NCBI GenBank assembly: GCA_002293155.1
Contig: DBCQ01000010.1
Location: forward strand, 1-13,531
Origin: Burkholderiales bacterium UBA954
GTDB taxonomy: Bacteria > Pseudomonadota > Gammaproteobacteria > Burkholderiales > Burkholderiaceae_A
DNA length: 13,531 nt
Reading direction: 5' to 3'
Positions 1 through 8,000 of this stretch are shown in pieces. The notes under the pieces were generated by a model, which was not told where the DNA came from, did not search any database, and saw only the letters and a program-made list of their open reading frames with translations. Each line of letters begins with the position of its first letter. Position 1 is the first letter of the stretch. Both the position numbers and the translations under genes were made by a program.

Positions 1-194
1 GACTCTCCTGCAGATTCAAAGACCACGAGTTCCACTGGCAGGCCCAGTTCTTGTGCGAGCGCATGCGCCATATCGACTGAGACGCCAGTAACCGCTCGGT
101 CGTCTACTCGCTTGGCAAGAATGGGATTCCCGACATTGATCGAGACGCGCAACACACCTGTTGGCGCAAAGGCGGTCTGAAGCTGCGAATTCAC
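1..194 (-). CDS. Family-3 solute-binding-like protein, N-terminal part, cut by the window edge
   Basis: The 64 complete codons visible read MNSQLQTAFAPTGVLRVSIN and continue to a GVSVDMAHALAQELGLPVEL segment. This is the opening beta-alpha-beta of the SBP_bac_3 fold (amino-acid-type ABC binding proteins and related sensors). I chose the GTG at 194 because an AAAGGGAGA Shine-Dalgarno lies about 9 bases upstream (203-211) and an in-frame TAA lies further upstream, leaving no room for a longer N-terminus. There is therefore no signal peptide: the fold begins about 14 residues in. The gene starts 25 bases after the TauE-type permease gene and is the last visible member of the GntR/MmgE locus. A signal-less member might be a cytoplasmic sensor or enzyme rather than a transporter subunit, which is inference. 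The C-terminal part lies outside the window, so ligand and full length are unknown. Family call good, function open. Confidence 0.72.
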   Translation of the reverse strand, partial: MNSQLQTAFAPTGVLRVSINVGNPILAKRVDDRAVTGVSVDMAHALAQELGLPVELVVFESAGE

Positions 195-202
195 TTTGCC
201 AA

Positions 203-211
203 TCTCCCTTT
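203..211 (-). promoter_or_regulatory. Ribosome binding site for the SBP-like gene
   Basis: AAAGGGAGA on the minus strand, with about 9 bases between GGGAG and the GTG at 194. It lies just after the TGA stop of the permease gene. It decides the GTG start and so the absence of a signal peptide. Confidence 0.6.
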
Positions 212-219
212 AACCGTTG

Positions 220-1011
220 TCATGTTAGCGCCCGGATCACCAAGTGTAACGCGCTCGCTGCGATGACGAGCTCAATAAGCCCCTGTTGGGTCTTTTGCTG
301 CATACGGCTTGACAGCCATTTCGCAAACCAGACCCCGGGAATAGTCGCAAGGCCGCACAATAGTGAAATCAGAATCAGAGAATCAGGCAGCCCATCAAGA
401 TTTCTAAAGAGAGCAATCTTCACAAGGTTGAGTACCGCCGACAACACCGCATCATTGGCAATCACCGCAGAGGCTGACATTCCAATTGCACTAAAGAATG
501 CCAAGACCATCACCCCCGAACCGGGAACAACGCTATTGATAAATCCATAGGCCAGTGCGATTGGGCCGCCAATCCAACGCTGGGTTAAGGTCGATGGGGC
601 CGGGCTCTCTGGGGACGCGCTGCTCGAGATAGCTCGAGTCAACGCAGACTGCCTGTGGCGATGCACGACCCGATGGGCCAATACCGCCAGAATCGCTGCG
701 CCGAGGATAAATTCAAGCGTACCAACGGAGAGACTCATATAGAGCTGCGTTCCAAACCACGTACCTGGCAACGCCAACGCAATCATGATCACTGAAATCT
801 TGAGATCGACCGATTGCCGATAATAGAAAACCCGACTGCCATTATTAATAAGCATAATGATGGCAAGCGCCGGCATCACTGCCTTGGCGCCAACAATTGG
901 CGTTAGGAACGCAGCCACAATTAACCCCGTTCCCGCCCCACTGAGGCCACCTAAGAGCCCTCCGATAAAACAGACGCCTGCACCGAGAACGAGAACAGAG
1001 TAATCGAGCAC
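220..1011 (-). CDS. TauE/SafE family membrane permease
   Basis: A 263-residue hydrophobic protein with a TauE/SafE (formerly DUF81) signature near the N-terminus: the glycine-rich GGLLGGLSGAGTG at about residues 17-29, then a GAKAVMPALAI segment and an Asn-Asn pair in the third hydrophobic stretch. A second similar half begins around residue 145 with GPIALAYGFINSVVPGSG, matching the internal duplication of the family. About seven to eight membrane segments are apparent, and length is normal. Family members move sulfite, sulfoacetate or other small organic anions across the inner membrane, usually outward. The start codon is GTG at 1011. No ATG is available and an in-frame stop lies 15 bases upstream. 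The gene follows mmgE/prpD by 15 bases and precedes the SBP-like gene by 25, so co-transcription is likely. The substrate is probably linked to that of the MmgE/PrpD enzyme, which is inference. Confidence 0.88.
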   Translation of the reverse strand: MLDYSVLVLGAGVCFIGGLLGGLSGAGTGLIVAAFLTPIVGAKAVMPALAIIMLINNGSRVFYYRQSVDLKISVIMIALALPGTWFGTQLYMSLSVGTLEFILGAAILAVLAHRVVHRHRQSALTRAISSSASPESPAPSTLTQRWIGGPIALAYGFINSVVPGSGVMVLAFFSAIGMSASAVIANDAVLSAVLNLVKIALFRNLDGLPDSLILISLLCGLATIPGVWFAKWLSSRMQQKTQQGLIELVIAASALHLVIRALT

Positions 1012-1026
1012 GCGGGCTTTGACCGG

Positions 1027-2364
1027 TTACTTACGGCCGAAATGGAGTGCCCGCTCCCAGGCTTTTTCCGCATCTGCAGCGCCGATCACAGCTGAAGCCT
1101 GGTCAATGAACTTTGCCTTTAACTGAGCATTTGACATTGGGCGCTCAAGGCTACCAATGGCATGCTCGACCAAGACCTGATGACGCTTTCCATCCTTGGT
1201 GATCACTGTGACATCGGCGGCGGCCTCATCCATCTCCTCATCAACGATCGCCTCAACAAGATCCCGTATCGCAATCACCTCGGGGTGACGGACTGCCTCG
1301 TCAGAGTATTCATGCTCACCGGCCTTCCCGTAGAGCAGACCTACCGCACAGGAGTGGTAGACACTAAACTTTCCTTCGAGGCCCCTTTGTGGCGTTTTCT
1401 TACCCGTCAGCTCAATCACCAAAGGATGGACCTTGAGAACGATTTTCGCAATATCGGCGGGCTTTACACCATGTTGATCGCGTAGCTGCACGCACCCGTC
1501 AATACTGGGATGAATCACGATCCCACATGCAAATGGCTTATAGGTATTGAGTGCGGATTCCCAATGCACGCCTAACCCCTCTGTTATTTCGCGCCAGTCG
1601 CATTTATCGGAGATCACCTGAATCAGCCCTCTCGGCGCTTCGAGTGCTTTTGGCGAGGCCGTGAACCCCTCTCTTGCCATCAAGGCTGACATTAATCCAG
1701 CCTTTGCGGCACCTCCGGGATGAAAAGGCTTTGTCATCGTACCGAACTGCTCGCGCAGGCCTACCGGCTGACTCGCAGCAATGCCCAGCGCCATCTGCGT
1801 CTGCTCGGGGGTGAGCTTTAATAGTCGTGCGCAGCTGGCTGCGGCACCGAGCATGCCCGTTGTGCCCGTAATGTGCCATCCACGATCGTAATGATCGGGA
1901 TACATCGAGTTGCCCACCCGGCAGCTCACCTCGATGCCCAGCACGAGCGCATCGATCAACTCCCGACCTGTAGTACCGAACAACTCGTGCGCTGCATAGG
2001 CTGCCGAGGCAACCGGGCCCGCTGGATGAATGATGGTCTTCAGGTGCGTGTCGTCAAAATCGAAGGTGTGCGAGCTAATACCATTTAAGAGCGCTGCATT
2101 TGCAATATCAACTCTCTCACTGCGACCCAGAATACTGGCCTGCGGCGCAGGCTTAAGTACCATCACTGCACGTAGGGCAGCTTCGAGCGTTGGGTGGCGT
2201 GATGCGCCGATAGCGCAACCCATCCAGTTGGCGAAGGTTCTATGGGCCTGCTCATCGACCGCCTCTGACCAGCCTTGGCTCGGATGATTCACGACAAACT
2301 TCGCAAGAATCTCTGTAATAGGGGGCGCGTTATGGTCCGCCTTCACTGTTGTATTTTTCGCCAT
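1027..2364 (-). CDS. MmgE/PrpD family dehydratase/decarboxylase/epimerase-like enzyme
   Basis: A 445-residue protein of normal family length (2-methylcitrate dehydratase PrpD, cis-aconitate decarboxylase and iminodisuccinate epimerase are members). Motifs seen in order: DFDDTH (102-107), HPAGPVASAAYAAHEL (113-128), GWHITGTTG (162-170), MTKPFHPGGAAKAG (210-223), NTYKPFACGIVIHPSIDG (273-290) and FSVYHSCAVGL (333-343). His164, Lys212, Lys276 and Tyr336 sit where the family's active-site residues lie, so the enzyme should be active. It acts in the cytoplasm on a small di- or tricarboxylate. The substrate cannot be read from sequence: no methylcitrate synthase or PrpB is nearby, so a propionate role is not supported. 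It follows a divergent-family GntR regulator gene by 104 bases and leads the TauE and SBP-like genes. The ATG at 2364 has only a weak Shine-Dalgarno (GCGAG). Confidence 0.92.
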   Translation of the reverse strand: MAKNTTVKADHNAPPITEILAKFVVNHPSQGWSEAVDEQAHRTFANWMGCAIGASRHPTLEAALRAVMVLKPAPQASILGRSERVDIANAALLNGISSHTFDFDDTHLKTIIHPAGPVASAAYAAHELFGTTGRELIDALVLGIEVSCRVGNSMYPDHYDRGWHITGTTGMLGAAASCARLLKLTPEQTQMALGIAASQPVGLREQFGTMTKPFHPGGAAKAGLMSALMAREGFTASPKALEAPRGLIQVISDKCDWREITEGLGVHWESALNTYKPFACGIVIHPSIDGCVQLRDQHGVKPADIAKIVLKVHPLVIELTGKKTPQRGLEGKFSVYHSCAVGLLYGKAGEHEYSDEAVRHPEVIAIRDLVEAIVDEEMDEAAADVTVITKDGKRHQVLVEHAIGSLERPMSNAQLKAKFIDQASAVIGAADAEKAWERALHFGRK

Positions 2365-2432
2365 GCTGTACTCGCTTTATGAATTCAATCGCTAGGAAAC
2401 GCGCGTTGTTGAGGTGCTCACCGCAGGTCAGA

Positions 2433-2442
2433 TCGTATACGA
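2433..2442. promoter_or_regulatory. Perfect palindrome TCGTATACGA, probable GntR operator
   Basis: TCGTATACGA is a perfect 10-base palindrome in the 104-base gap between the gntR stop and the mmgE/prpD start. FCD-type GntR regulators often bind short palindromes with a GTATAC or GTNNAC-like core, and the adjacent regulator is of that type. The site overlaps a -10-like TATACG on the minus strand, so binding could block transcription of mmgE. I did not find a convincing -35 element or a second copy upstream of gntR. The function is inference. Confidence 0.42.
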
Positions 2443-2447
2443 AATTA

Positions 2448-2467
2448 GTCTCGACGGCTGCCGAGAC
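2448..2467. repeat. Small inverted repeat just after the gntR stop
   Basis: GTCTCG (2448-2453) pairs with CGAGAC (2462-2467) across an 8-base loop, directly after the gntR stop codon in the minus direction. The sequence after it, TAATTTCG, is not a proper T-tract. It is thus a poor intrinsic terminator and may be an attenuator, a second regulator contact or chance. Confidence 0.3.
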
Positions 2468-2468
2468 G

Positions 2469-3155
2469 TTAAGGGTTTTCCAGCCTCTTGAGTGCGCGGG
2501 CCGCATGATCGTATGCCGCCTGCTCTGCCGCCTTGATATTGCCATCCCGAATCGCTTTATAGAGCGCCTGATGTTCACGCAGAGATGCCGATCGGCTCGC
2601 ACCTTCGGCAAGATTAGAGGCCCGGCAGAGATGGAGTTGTTGAGTGATGGATTGATAGACCTCAACAAACTTCTTATTACGCATAACCGTCACGGTCTCC
2701 CAGTGAAAGGCGAGATTCGCTTGGTAATAAAGGAGCGTATTACCCTGTGCCTCGGCATCCTTCATGACATCGAGTTGCAGACCCAGGTTTTTAATCAGCG
2801 CAGCTTTTGCCTTGGCGCCAAGCCCGCAGGCAAGGCGTACCGCGTGGCCATCAAGCAGGCCCCGCATCTCATAGAGATCATGGATTTCCGCGGGTGTTAA
2901 CTGCCGAACGAAGACGCCCGAGTTCAACTTCGAGACCACCAGCCCCGTGGGCTGGAGACTGCGTAGGGCCTCCCGAACTGGCACACGGGAGACGCCGAGT
3001 CGTTTGGCAATATCGGGCTCACTAAGCCGTTGCCCGGCTCGAATCTCGCCCAGCAGAATTAGGCGCAGAATCTCCTCACGGACCTGTTGCGCCAACGATT
3101 GCTCGGGGTTCTTATCCTCAAGAGACGGGTCGCTAACCCACGGAAACTTCAACAT
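2469..3155 (-). CDS. GntR family transcriptional regulator, FCD (FadR C-terminal) type
   Basis: A 228-residue protein with an N-terminal winged helix-turn-helix (about residues 20-85; recognition part SEPDIAKRLGVSRVPVREAL, wing GLVVSKLNSGVFVRQL). It continues into an all-helical FCD ligand-binding domain (about 90-225). The domain opens with EIHDLYEMRGLLDGHAVRLA, typical of the subfamily, and keeps histidines in NLAFHWETV, LREHQALYKAI and YDHAARAL. These match the metal- or effector-binding histidines of FCD domains. Such proteins are usually dimeric repressors released by a carboxylic acid effector. The gene sits just upstream of mmgE/prpD on the same strand, so it most likely controls that locus and itself; the palindrome at 2433-2442 is the candidate site. 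The ATG at 3155 lacks a clear ribosome binding site. The domain begins about 20 residues in, so a slightly later start is possible. Confidence 0.92.
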   Translation of the reverse strand: MLKFPWVSDPSLEDKNPEQSLAQQVREEILRLILLGEIRAGQRLSEPDIAKRLGVSRVPVREALRSLQPTGLVVSKLNSGVFVRQLTPAEIHDLYEMRGLLDGHAVRLACGLGAKAKAALIKNLGLQLDVMKDAEAQGNTLLYYQANLAFHWETVTVMRNKKFVEVYQSITQQLHLCRASNLAEGASRSASLREHQALYKAIRDGNIKAAEQAAYDHAARALKRLENP

Positions 3156-3285
3156 AGTGCTAAAACTCTACACCACTTCATCGCCAGACCCGCCTTGGAC
3201 CGCCATCGAGACCCACCACAGGAATGCCATGCTGCTTTTTGGTTAGACTTTCACCATACCTCACAACAGTGGCCAAGGAGCCGAC
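3156..3285. other. Divergent intergenic region between gntR and the DUF2721 gene
   Basis: About 130 bases that must hold the promoters of both divergent genes. I see no strong sigma-70 pair on either strand and no copy of the GTATAC palindrome. The only clear signal is the ribosome binding site of the plus-strand gene at its right end. Confidence 0.5.
3275..3280 (+). promoter_or_regulatory. Ribosome binding site of the DUF2721 gene
   Basis: AAGGAG, five bases before the ATG at 3286. It is one of the best Shine-Dalgarno matches in the window and fixes the start. Confidence 0.75.
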
Positions 3286-3741
3286 ATGATCCCAACACCC
3301 GAGACCTTGAATCCCCTTACCGAAGCTATTCAACTCTCAGTAGCCCCCGTGTTTCTGCTCACGGGTGTCGCTGGGATGTTAAATGCGCTCGGTAGCCGAC
3401 TCGCACGTGTGGTGGACCGTAGCCGGGCGCTCGAAGAATGGCTTCTCACCTCGACGCCGCAGAACAATCCGAGACACTACAGGTTTCTTCTCGAACTAAA
3501 ATCCATCGACGTGAGAAAGCGTGTGATTAATGGGGCCACAGCGCTTATGGTGATCTGCGCTGTCTTTATTGGATTAACCGTTGTGGAGTTGTTTTATTCC
3601 ACCGGAATGCAAGGCCGTCTGCAGCTGTCCCGATGGGTGCCCGTTACTTTTTTAAGCGGCTTCGGCTGCTTCATTGCAGCCTGTGTGCTCTACCTGATTG
3701 AAATTCTGCTGGCCTCGCGCGGAGTTCGTGTTGACAATTAA
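3286..3741 (+). CDS. DUF2721 domain-containing membrane protein
   Basis: A 151-residue protein matching the DUF2721 pattern. A first membrane segment (about residues 12-32, LSVAPVFLLTGVAGMLNALG) is followed by the conserved SRLARVVDRSRALEE stretch (36-50), a cytosolic helical part, then two further membrane segments (about 82-104 and 116-143). Family members are inner-membrane proteins of unknown function. It stands alone on the plus strand. It diverges from gntR and converges with the MFS gene, whose stop codon it overlaps, so it is probably its own transcription unit. Family call strong, function unknown. Confidence 0.88.
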   Translation: MIPTPETLNPLTEAIQLSVAPVFLLTGVAGMLNALGSRLARVVDRSRALEEWLLTSTPQNNPRHYRFLLELKSIDVRKRVINGATALMVICAVFIGLTVVELFYSTGMQGRLQLSRWVPVTFLSGFGCFIAACVLYLIEILLASRGVRVDN

Positions 3742-4979
3742 CGATCACGAAAGGGGTTCGTTCGATGTAGCCACCAATCAAACAACGGGAAAAGTAAGCA
3801 CCCTAGGCCGAGGGTTGCAAACCCAATTGCCCAGCTCACAGGGGTAAGTCCCCTGCCTGAAAGATCCAGCGCAAAACCAAAGATCGCCGGGCCCAGAACG
3901 CCACCCCCACCGAATCCAATTAGGGAATACAGACCCATCGCAGCACCTTTTACCCCAGGCTCTGCAGAGGAGACTAACCCCGCAGTCAGGGTGGCTGAGT
4001 CGGCCATGATCAGCATGGAGTAGACCGCCACAAGAAGAAAAACGATTAGCCAGTGACTTCCTCCAGCCAACGCCATCGCAACTCCAACAAGAGAGGTCAT
4101 GACCATTGAGATCACGATCCACCCCCGACGGCCGATTTTCAATGCAATCTCATTACCAATAATCGAAGCGGGTACCGACAAGATACTCACAATTGCTGCC
4201 GCAGATGCAGCAGACACCCATGTGACCGTTCCTGCTGGTAGCGAAGCCGCACTGAAAATCAAGAAGGCCACAATCCAAGTACGAGAACCGAACAATTCGG
4301 TGCAGTGAACACCATAGCCCACGGTATACCCAAGACACTTTCGATCCGAGAGAACCCGCTTCCATGTTGCGATTGGAAACAGACGTTGCCACGACCAGTG
4401 AATAGCCGCAGGATGGCGCTCATGCGCCAAAGGCCGGGTGCGGGACAATACGATCAATGCACCGAGCAAAGGGCCCAGAGCGCATAAAAAGAAGGTCCAA
4501 TTTGTCCCCAATACGGGCAGCGACTGGCCCGCGAGAAATAAAGAAGATGCAGCACCAATCCCGAAGAACGCAGTATAAAAGGCCACAAACCGAGACTGCT
4601 CCTTTCCTGTTGTTCGATCAGACAGAATCTTCAGTCCGGGCATATAAGTCGCAGCAATACCGATACCCAACAGAATCTGAAAGCCTAACGCCGAGATAAA
4701 GCCCTCGGCGCCAATCGCAAACCCAATACTGCCCGAGGCGGCGATCAAACTCCCCGCCGCATAGATTCTTCTCGCATCGATCACATCAGTCAGGCTAGAC
4801 CAGGTCGATACGGTCGCGACGTAGCCAATAAAGAATCCGCTGGCGATCCAGCCCGCCTCGCTATTGGATAGACCCCACTGGGCCTGCAGCTGTGTCAGAG
4901 CGACGGCGTAGGTCGAAAAACCCAATAGCGACAGCACATGGGCTACTAATAAGGCAATCGCAACGCTTCTAACTTGCAT
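3738..4979 (-). CDS. Major facilitator superfamily transporter
   Basis: A 413-residue protein with about 12 hydrophobic segments. The N-terminal half carries the MFS pattern: TM1 with LLGFSTYAVALTQLQAQWGLSNSEAGWIASGFF (split over residues 18-50), the TM2-3 loop WSSLTDVIDARRIYAAG (a degenerate form of the GxxxDRxGRR motif) and GFQILLGIGIAATYMPGLKILSD in TM4. The C-terminal half repeats the loop motif as ALKIGRRGWIVISM. Such carriers move small solutes using the proton gradient. Substrate cannot be assigned; either drug efflux or organic-anion transport would fit. The gene begins 22 bases after the RND pump gene, with CAGGA before the ATG, so it likely shares that transcript. Its stop overlaps the stop of the convergent DUF2721 gene, leaving no room for a terminator between them. 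Confidence 0.9.
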   Translation of the reverse strand: MQVRSVAIALLVAHVLSLLGFSTYAVALTQLQAQWGLSNSEAGWIASGFFIGYVATVSTWSSLTDVIDARRIYAAGSLIAASGSIGFAIGAEGFISALGFQILLGIGIAATYMPGLKILSDRTTGKEQSRFVAFYTAFFGIGAASSLFLAGQSLPVLGTNWTFFLCALGPLLGALIVLSRTRPLAHERHPAAIHWSWQRLFPIATWKRVLSDRKCLGYTVGYGVHCTELFGSRTWIVAFLIFSAASLPAGTVTWVSAASAAAIVSILSVPASIIGNEIALKIGRRGWIVISMVMTSLVGVAMALAGGSHWLIVFLLVAVYSMLIMADSATLTAGLVSSAEPGVKGAAMGLYSLIGFGGGGVLGPAIFGFALDLSGRGLTPVSWAIGFATLGLGCLLFPLFDWWLHRTNPFRDR

Positions 4980-5001
4980 GGAATTCCTGGCGCCCTGGTG
5001 A

Positions 5002-8000
5002 TTACTTGGCTACTCTGAACCAGGCAGCATACATCGCTGGTAACGATAAGAGTGTCAATGCGGTTGCCACGATTAAGCCACCCATAATCGCCACGGCCAT
5101 CGGGCCCCAGAAGATACTCGTTGACAAAGGAATCATTGCCAATACCGCAGCAGCAGCAGTCAGCACAATAGGCCGAAAACGCATAACGGCCGCCTCGATC
5201 ACCGCCTTGCGATCGGGAACCCCACGCTTACGATCTTGTTCAATCTGATCAATCAAGATCACCGAATTACGCATAATCATTCCAGAAAGCGCGATCACCC
5301 CTAGTAAGGCGACAAATCCAAAGGGGCGATCTAACACCAGAAGCGAAGCAGCAACTCCTGCGATACCTAAGGGGCCGGTGAGAAACACCAATACCGCGCG
5401 CGCAAAACTCTGAAGCTGAATCACCAATAATGTAAAAATTACAAAGAGCATCACGGGCAGGCCAGCAGCAATAGATGCCTGACCTTTGCTACTTTCTTCA
5501 ACCGCGCCCCCGATCTCAAGACGATAGCCCGGAGGAAAACTTGCGGCCAAGGGCTTGAGCACCTTCATGAGCGAACTGGTCATCGTAGCCCCCTGAACAC
5601 CCTCAACAACATCGCCTTGCACCGTAATCGCGAACTCTCGACCCTCACGCCAGACCACTCCGGGCTCCCAGGTTAATTTAAATTGGGCAACCTGCGTCAG
5701 AGCGACGCTACCCCCCGTGTGTGACGGAATTAAGGTCTTCGATAACTCAGATAACTGATCACGTTCCGTCTTCGGTAACCTAAGAATAATCGGAATAAGA
5801 CGATCCGCCTCCCAATACTGCCCGATCACCACACCTGAATAATGTGCCGCAAGGGTCTGCGCAATCGACTGGGCCGATACACCAAACTGCTGCGCACGCG
5901 CCGAATCGATATCCATCCTGACGACGGGAATTTTCTCATTCCAGTTATCGTTAATCCCCATCATTCGCGGATCTGCCCGCATCAACGCTTTAGCGCGCTC
6001 TGCAATATCGCGTAGCACCGTGGGATCCGGCCCAACAAGGCGAAACTGAACGGGATAGGGTACCGGTGGGCCGTTAGGCAAAAGCCGCGCACGGATGCGA
6101 GCCTCAGGAAACGCTTCTTCCAGCACACGAGGCAGAGACTCCATCAAGGCCTTGCGGTCCTCCCCGGATTTGGACAACACAATGGCTTGAGCCACATTGG
6201 TCTGCGGCAGAATCTGATCGAGGGGCAGGAAAAATCGAGGGGCACCCGAGCCAATCCAGAAGTTCACAGTGCGCACCCCGGGGGTTGCGAGAATTCGATC
6301 TTCAACCCGTCTTGCCAGTGCCTCCGTGGCCGAGACACTCGATCCCTCCGGCAGCCAGACATCAATCATGATCTCAGGCCGGGAGGAGTCTGGAAAAAAT
6401 TGTTGCTGAACTTTCCCCATCCCAAACACACCGAGCACGAAGACCAGGAGGGTGAGCACGATGGTGGTTTTTCTGTAATCAACACACCACGCCACCAGGG
6501 ATCTAAAACGCGAATAGAACGCTGTATCGAACTGCTCGTGCACAGGAGATCCGAGCGCGGGCGCCCTCAGAAGGCAGAACCCGAGATACGGCACAAAGAT
6601 TACAGAAACGAACCAGGAGATAATTAATGCAGCAGCGGTTACTGCAAAGATGGCGAAGGTATATTCACCCACCGAAGATTTTGCAATTCCAATCGGCAGA
6701 AATCCCGCTGCCGTAATTAATGTACCCGTAAGCATCGGCATAGCGGTTAGTGAGTATGCGGCTGTCGCCGCTGTAATACGGTCTGCACCCTCATCGAGTT
6801 TGCGAACCATCATCTCGACGACGATGATGGCATCATCGACCAGCAACCCAAGCGCGATGATCAGAGAGCCCAGAGAGATCTTGTGTAATCCAACCCCCCA
6901 GAGCTGCATGATTAAGAAGGTCACTGCCAACACCAAGGGGATGCTTATCGCAACAACAAGACCGGGGCGCGGATCAATACGCCACGGATGGCGGTGTAAG
7001 CCAAGCGCTAAAAGACTTACCCCAAGAACAATCGCAATTGCCTCAATAAGTACCGTTAAAAACTCGTTAACAGAGCTCGCGACCACTCGAGGCTGATCTT
7101 GAATCTGAGTCAGCGTAACCCCAGCGGGCAGCTCGTCTCGAATCTGAGCTAAAGCGACTGTCAGGCGTTTGCCAAGTGCCACGATATCGCCGCCCCGACG
7201 CATTGAGACTCCGATTGCAACCACCTCTTCGCCCTGAAAACGTACCTTCAACTCAGCGGGATTGATGGGCGCCCGACGAAGTTCAGCAATATCTCCCAGG
7301 CGCAGTATCTGGCCACCGAGCTTCAGGGGTAAGGCCCGCAATGCCTCAATTGAACGCAGACTGCCTTCGAGCCGCAACGCCAGGTTAACCTGGTCAGTCT
7401 CAATTCTCCCCGAGGACTCGATCGTGTTCTGTGACCCAAGCTGACGGGCAACTTCTGACACTGTTAGACCATATTGGGCTAATCGGCGTCTCGATAACTC
7501 CACATAGATTCGCTCTTCCTGCAGGCCATAGATCTCGACCTTTGCCACGTCTTCAACCTGTAATAGCGACTGTCGAACCTGGTTGGCGTAGTCACGCTGA
7601 TCCTTGGTACTGAATCCCGGTGCAGACAGCGCAACAATCACCCCATAGGTGTCGCCAAAATCGTCGTTAAAATATGGGCCCTGGACTCCCGCGGGCAGCG
7701 CCGCACGCATATCACCAACTTTTTTACGAACGGTGGTCCAAACGCCACTCACATCAGCGGCCGGCGCGTAATCTTTAATCTGAAAAATAACGACCGACTC
7801 GCCCGGCTTTGAGTAGCTGCGGATCTTATCGGCGTAGGGCACCTCCTGCAGCACCCGCTCAACACGATCAGTGACCTGCTCAGCGACTTGCAGGGCCGTC
7901 GCGCCAGGCCAGAGCGTCTTAACCACCATCACCCGCCAATTAAATGGCGGATCCTCATCCTGGCCGAGTTGAAAAAACGCCCCGACACCCATCACCAACA

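Noticed and set aside
1027..2364. Naming the MmgE/PrpD gene prpD (2-methylcitrate dehydratase)
   Set aside because: No prpB, prpC or acnD is nearby, and the family includes several different enzymes. A specific name is not supported.
2349..2900. A 183-codon open frame on the plus strand opposite gntR
   Set aside because: It lies antisense to a clear GntR gene, has no recognisable domain and no ribosome site. It looks like a shadow frame.
6187..7096. Two plus-strand open frames of about 147 codons each inside the RND gene
   Set aside because: Both are antisense to a well-supported RND pump gene, with unnatural composition and no family resemblance.
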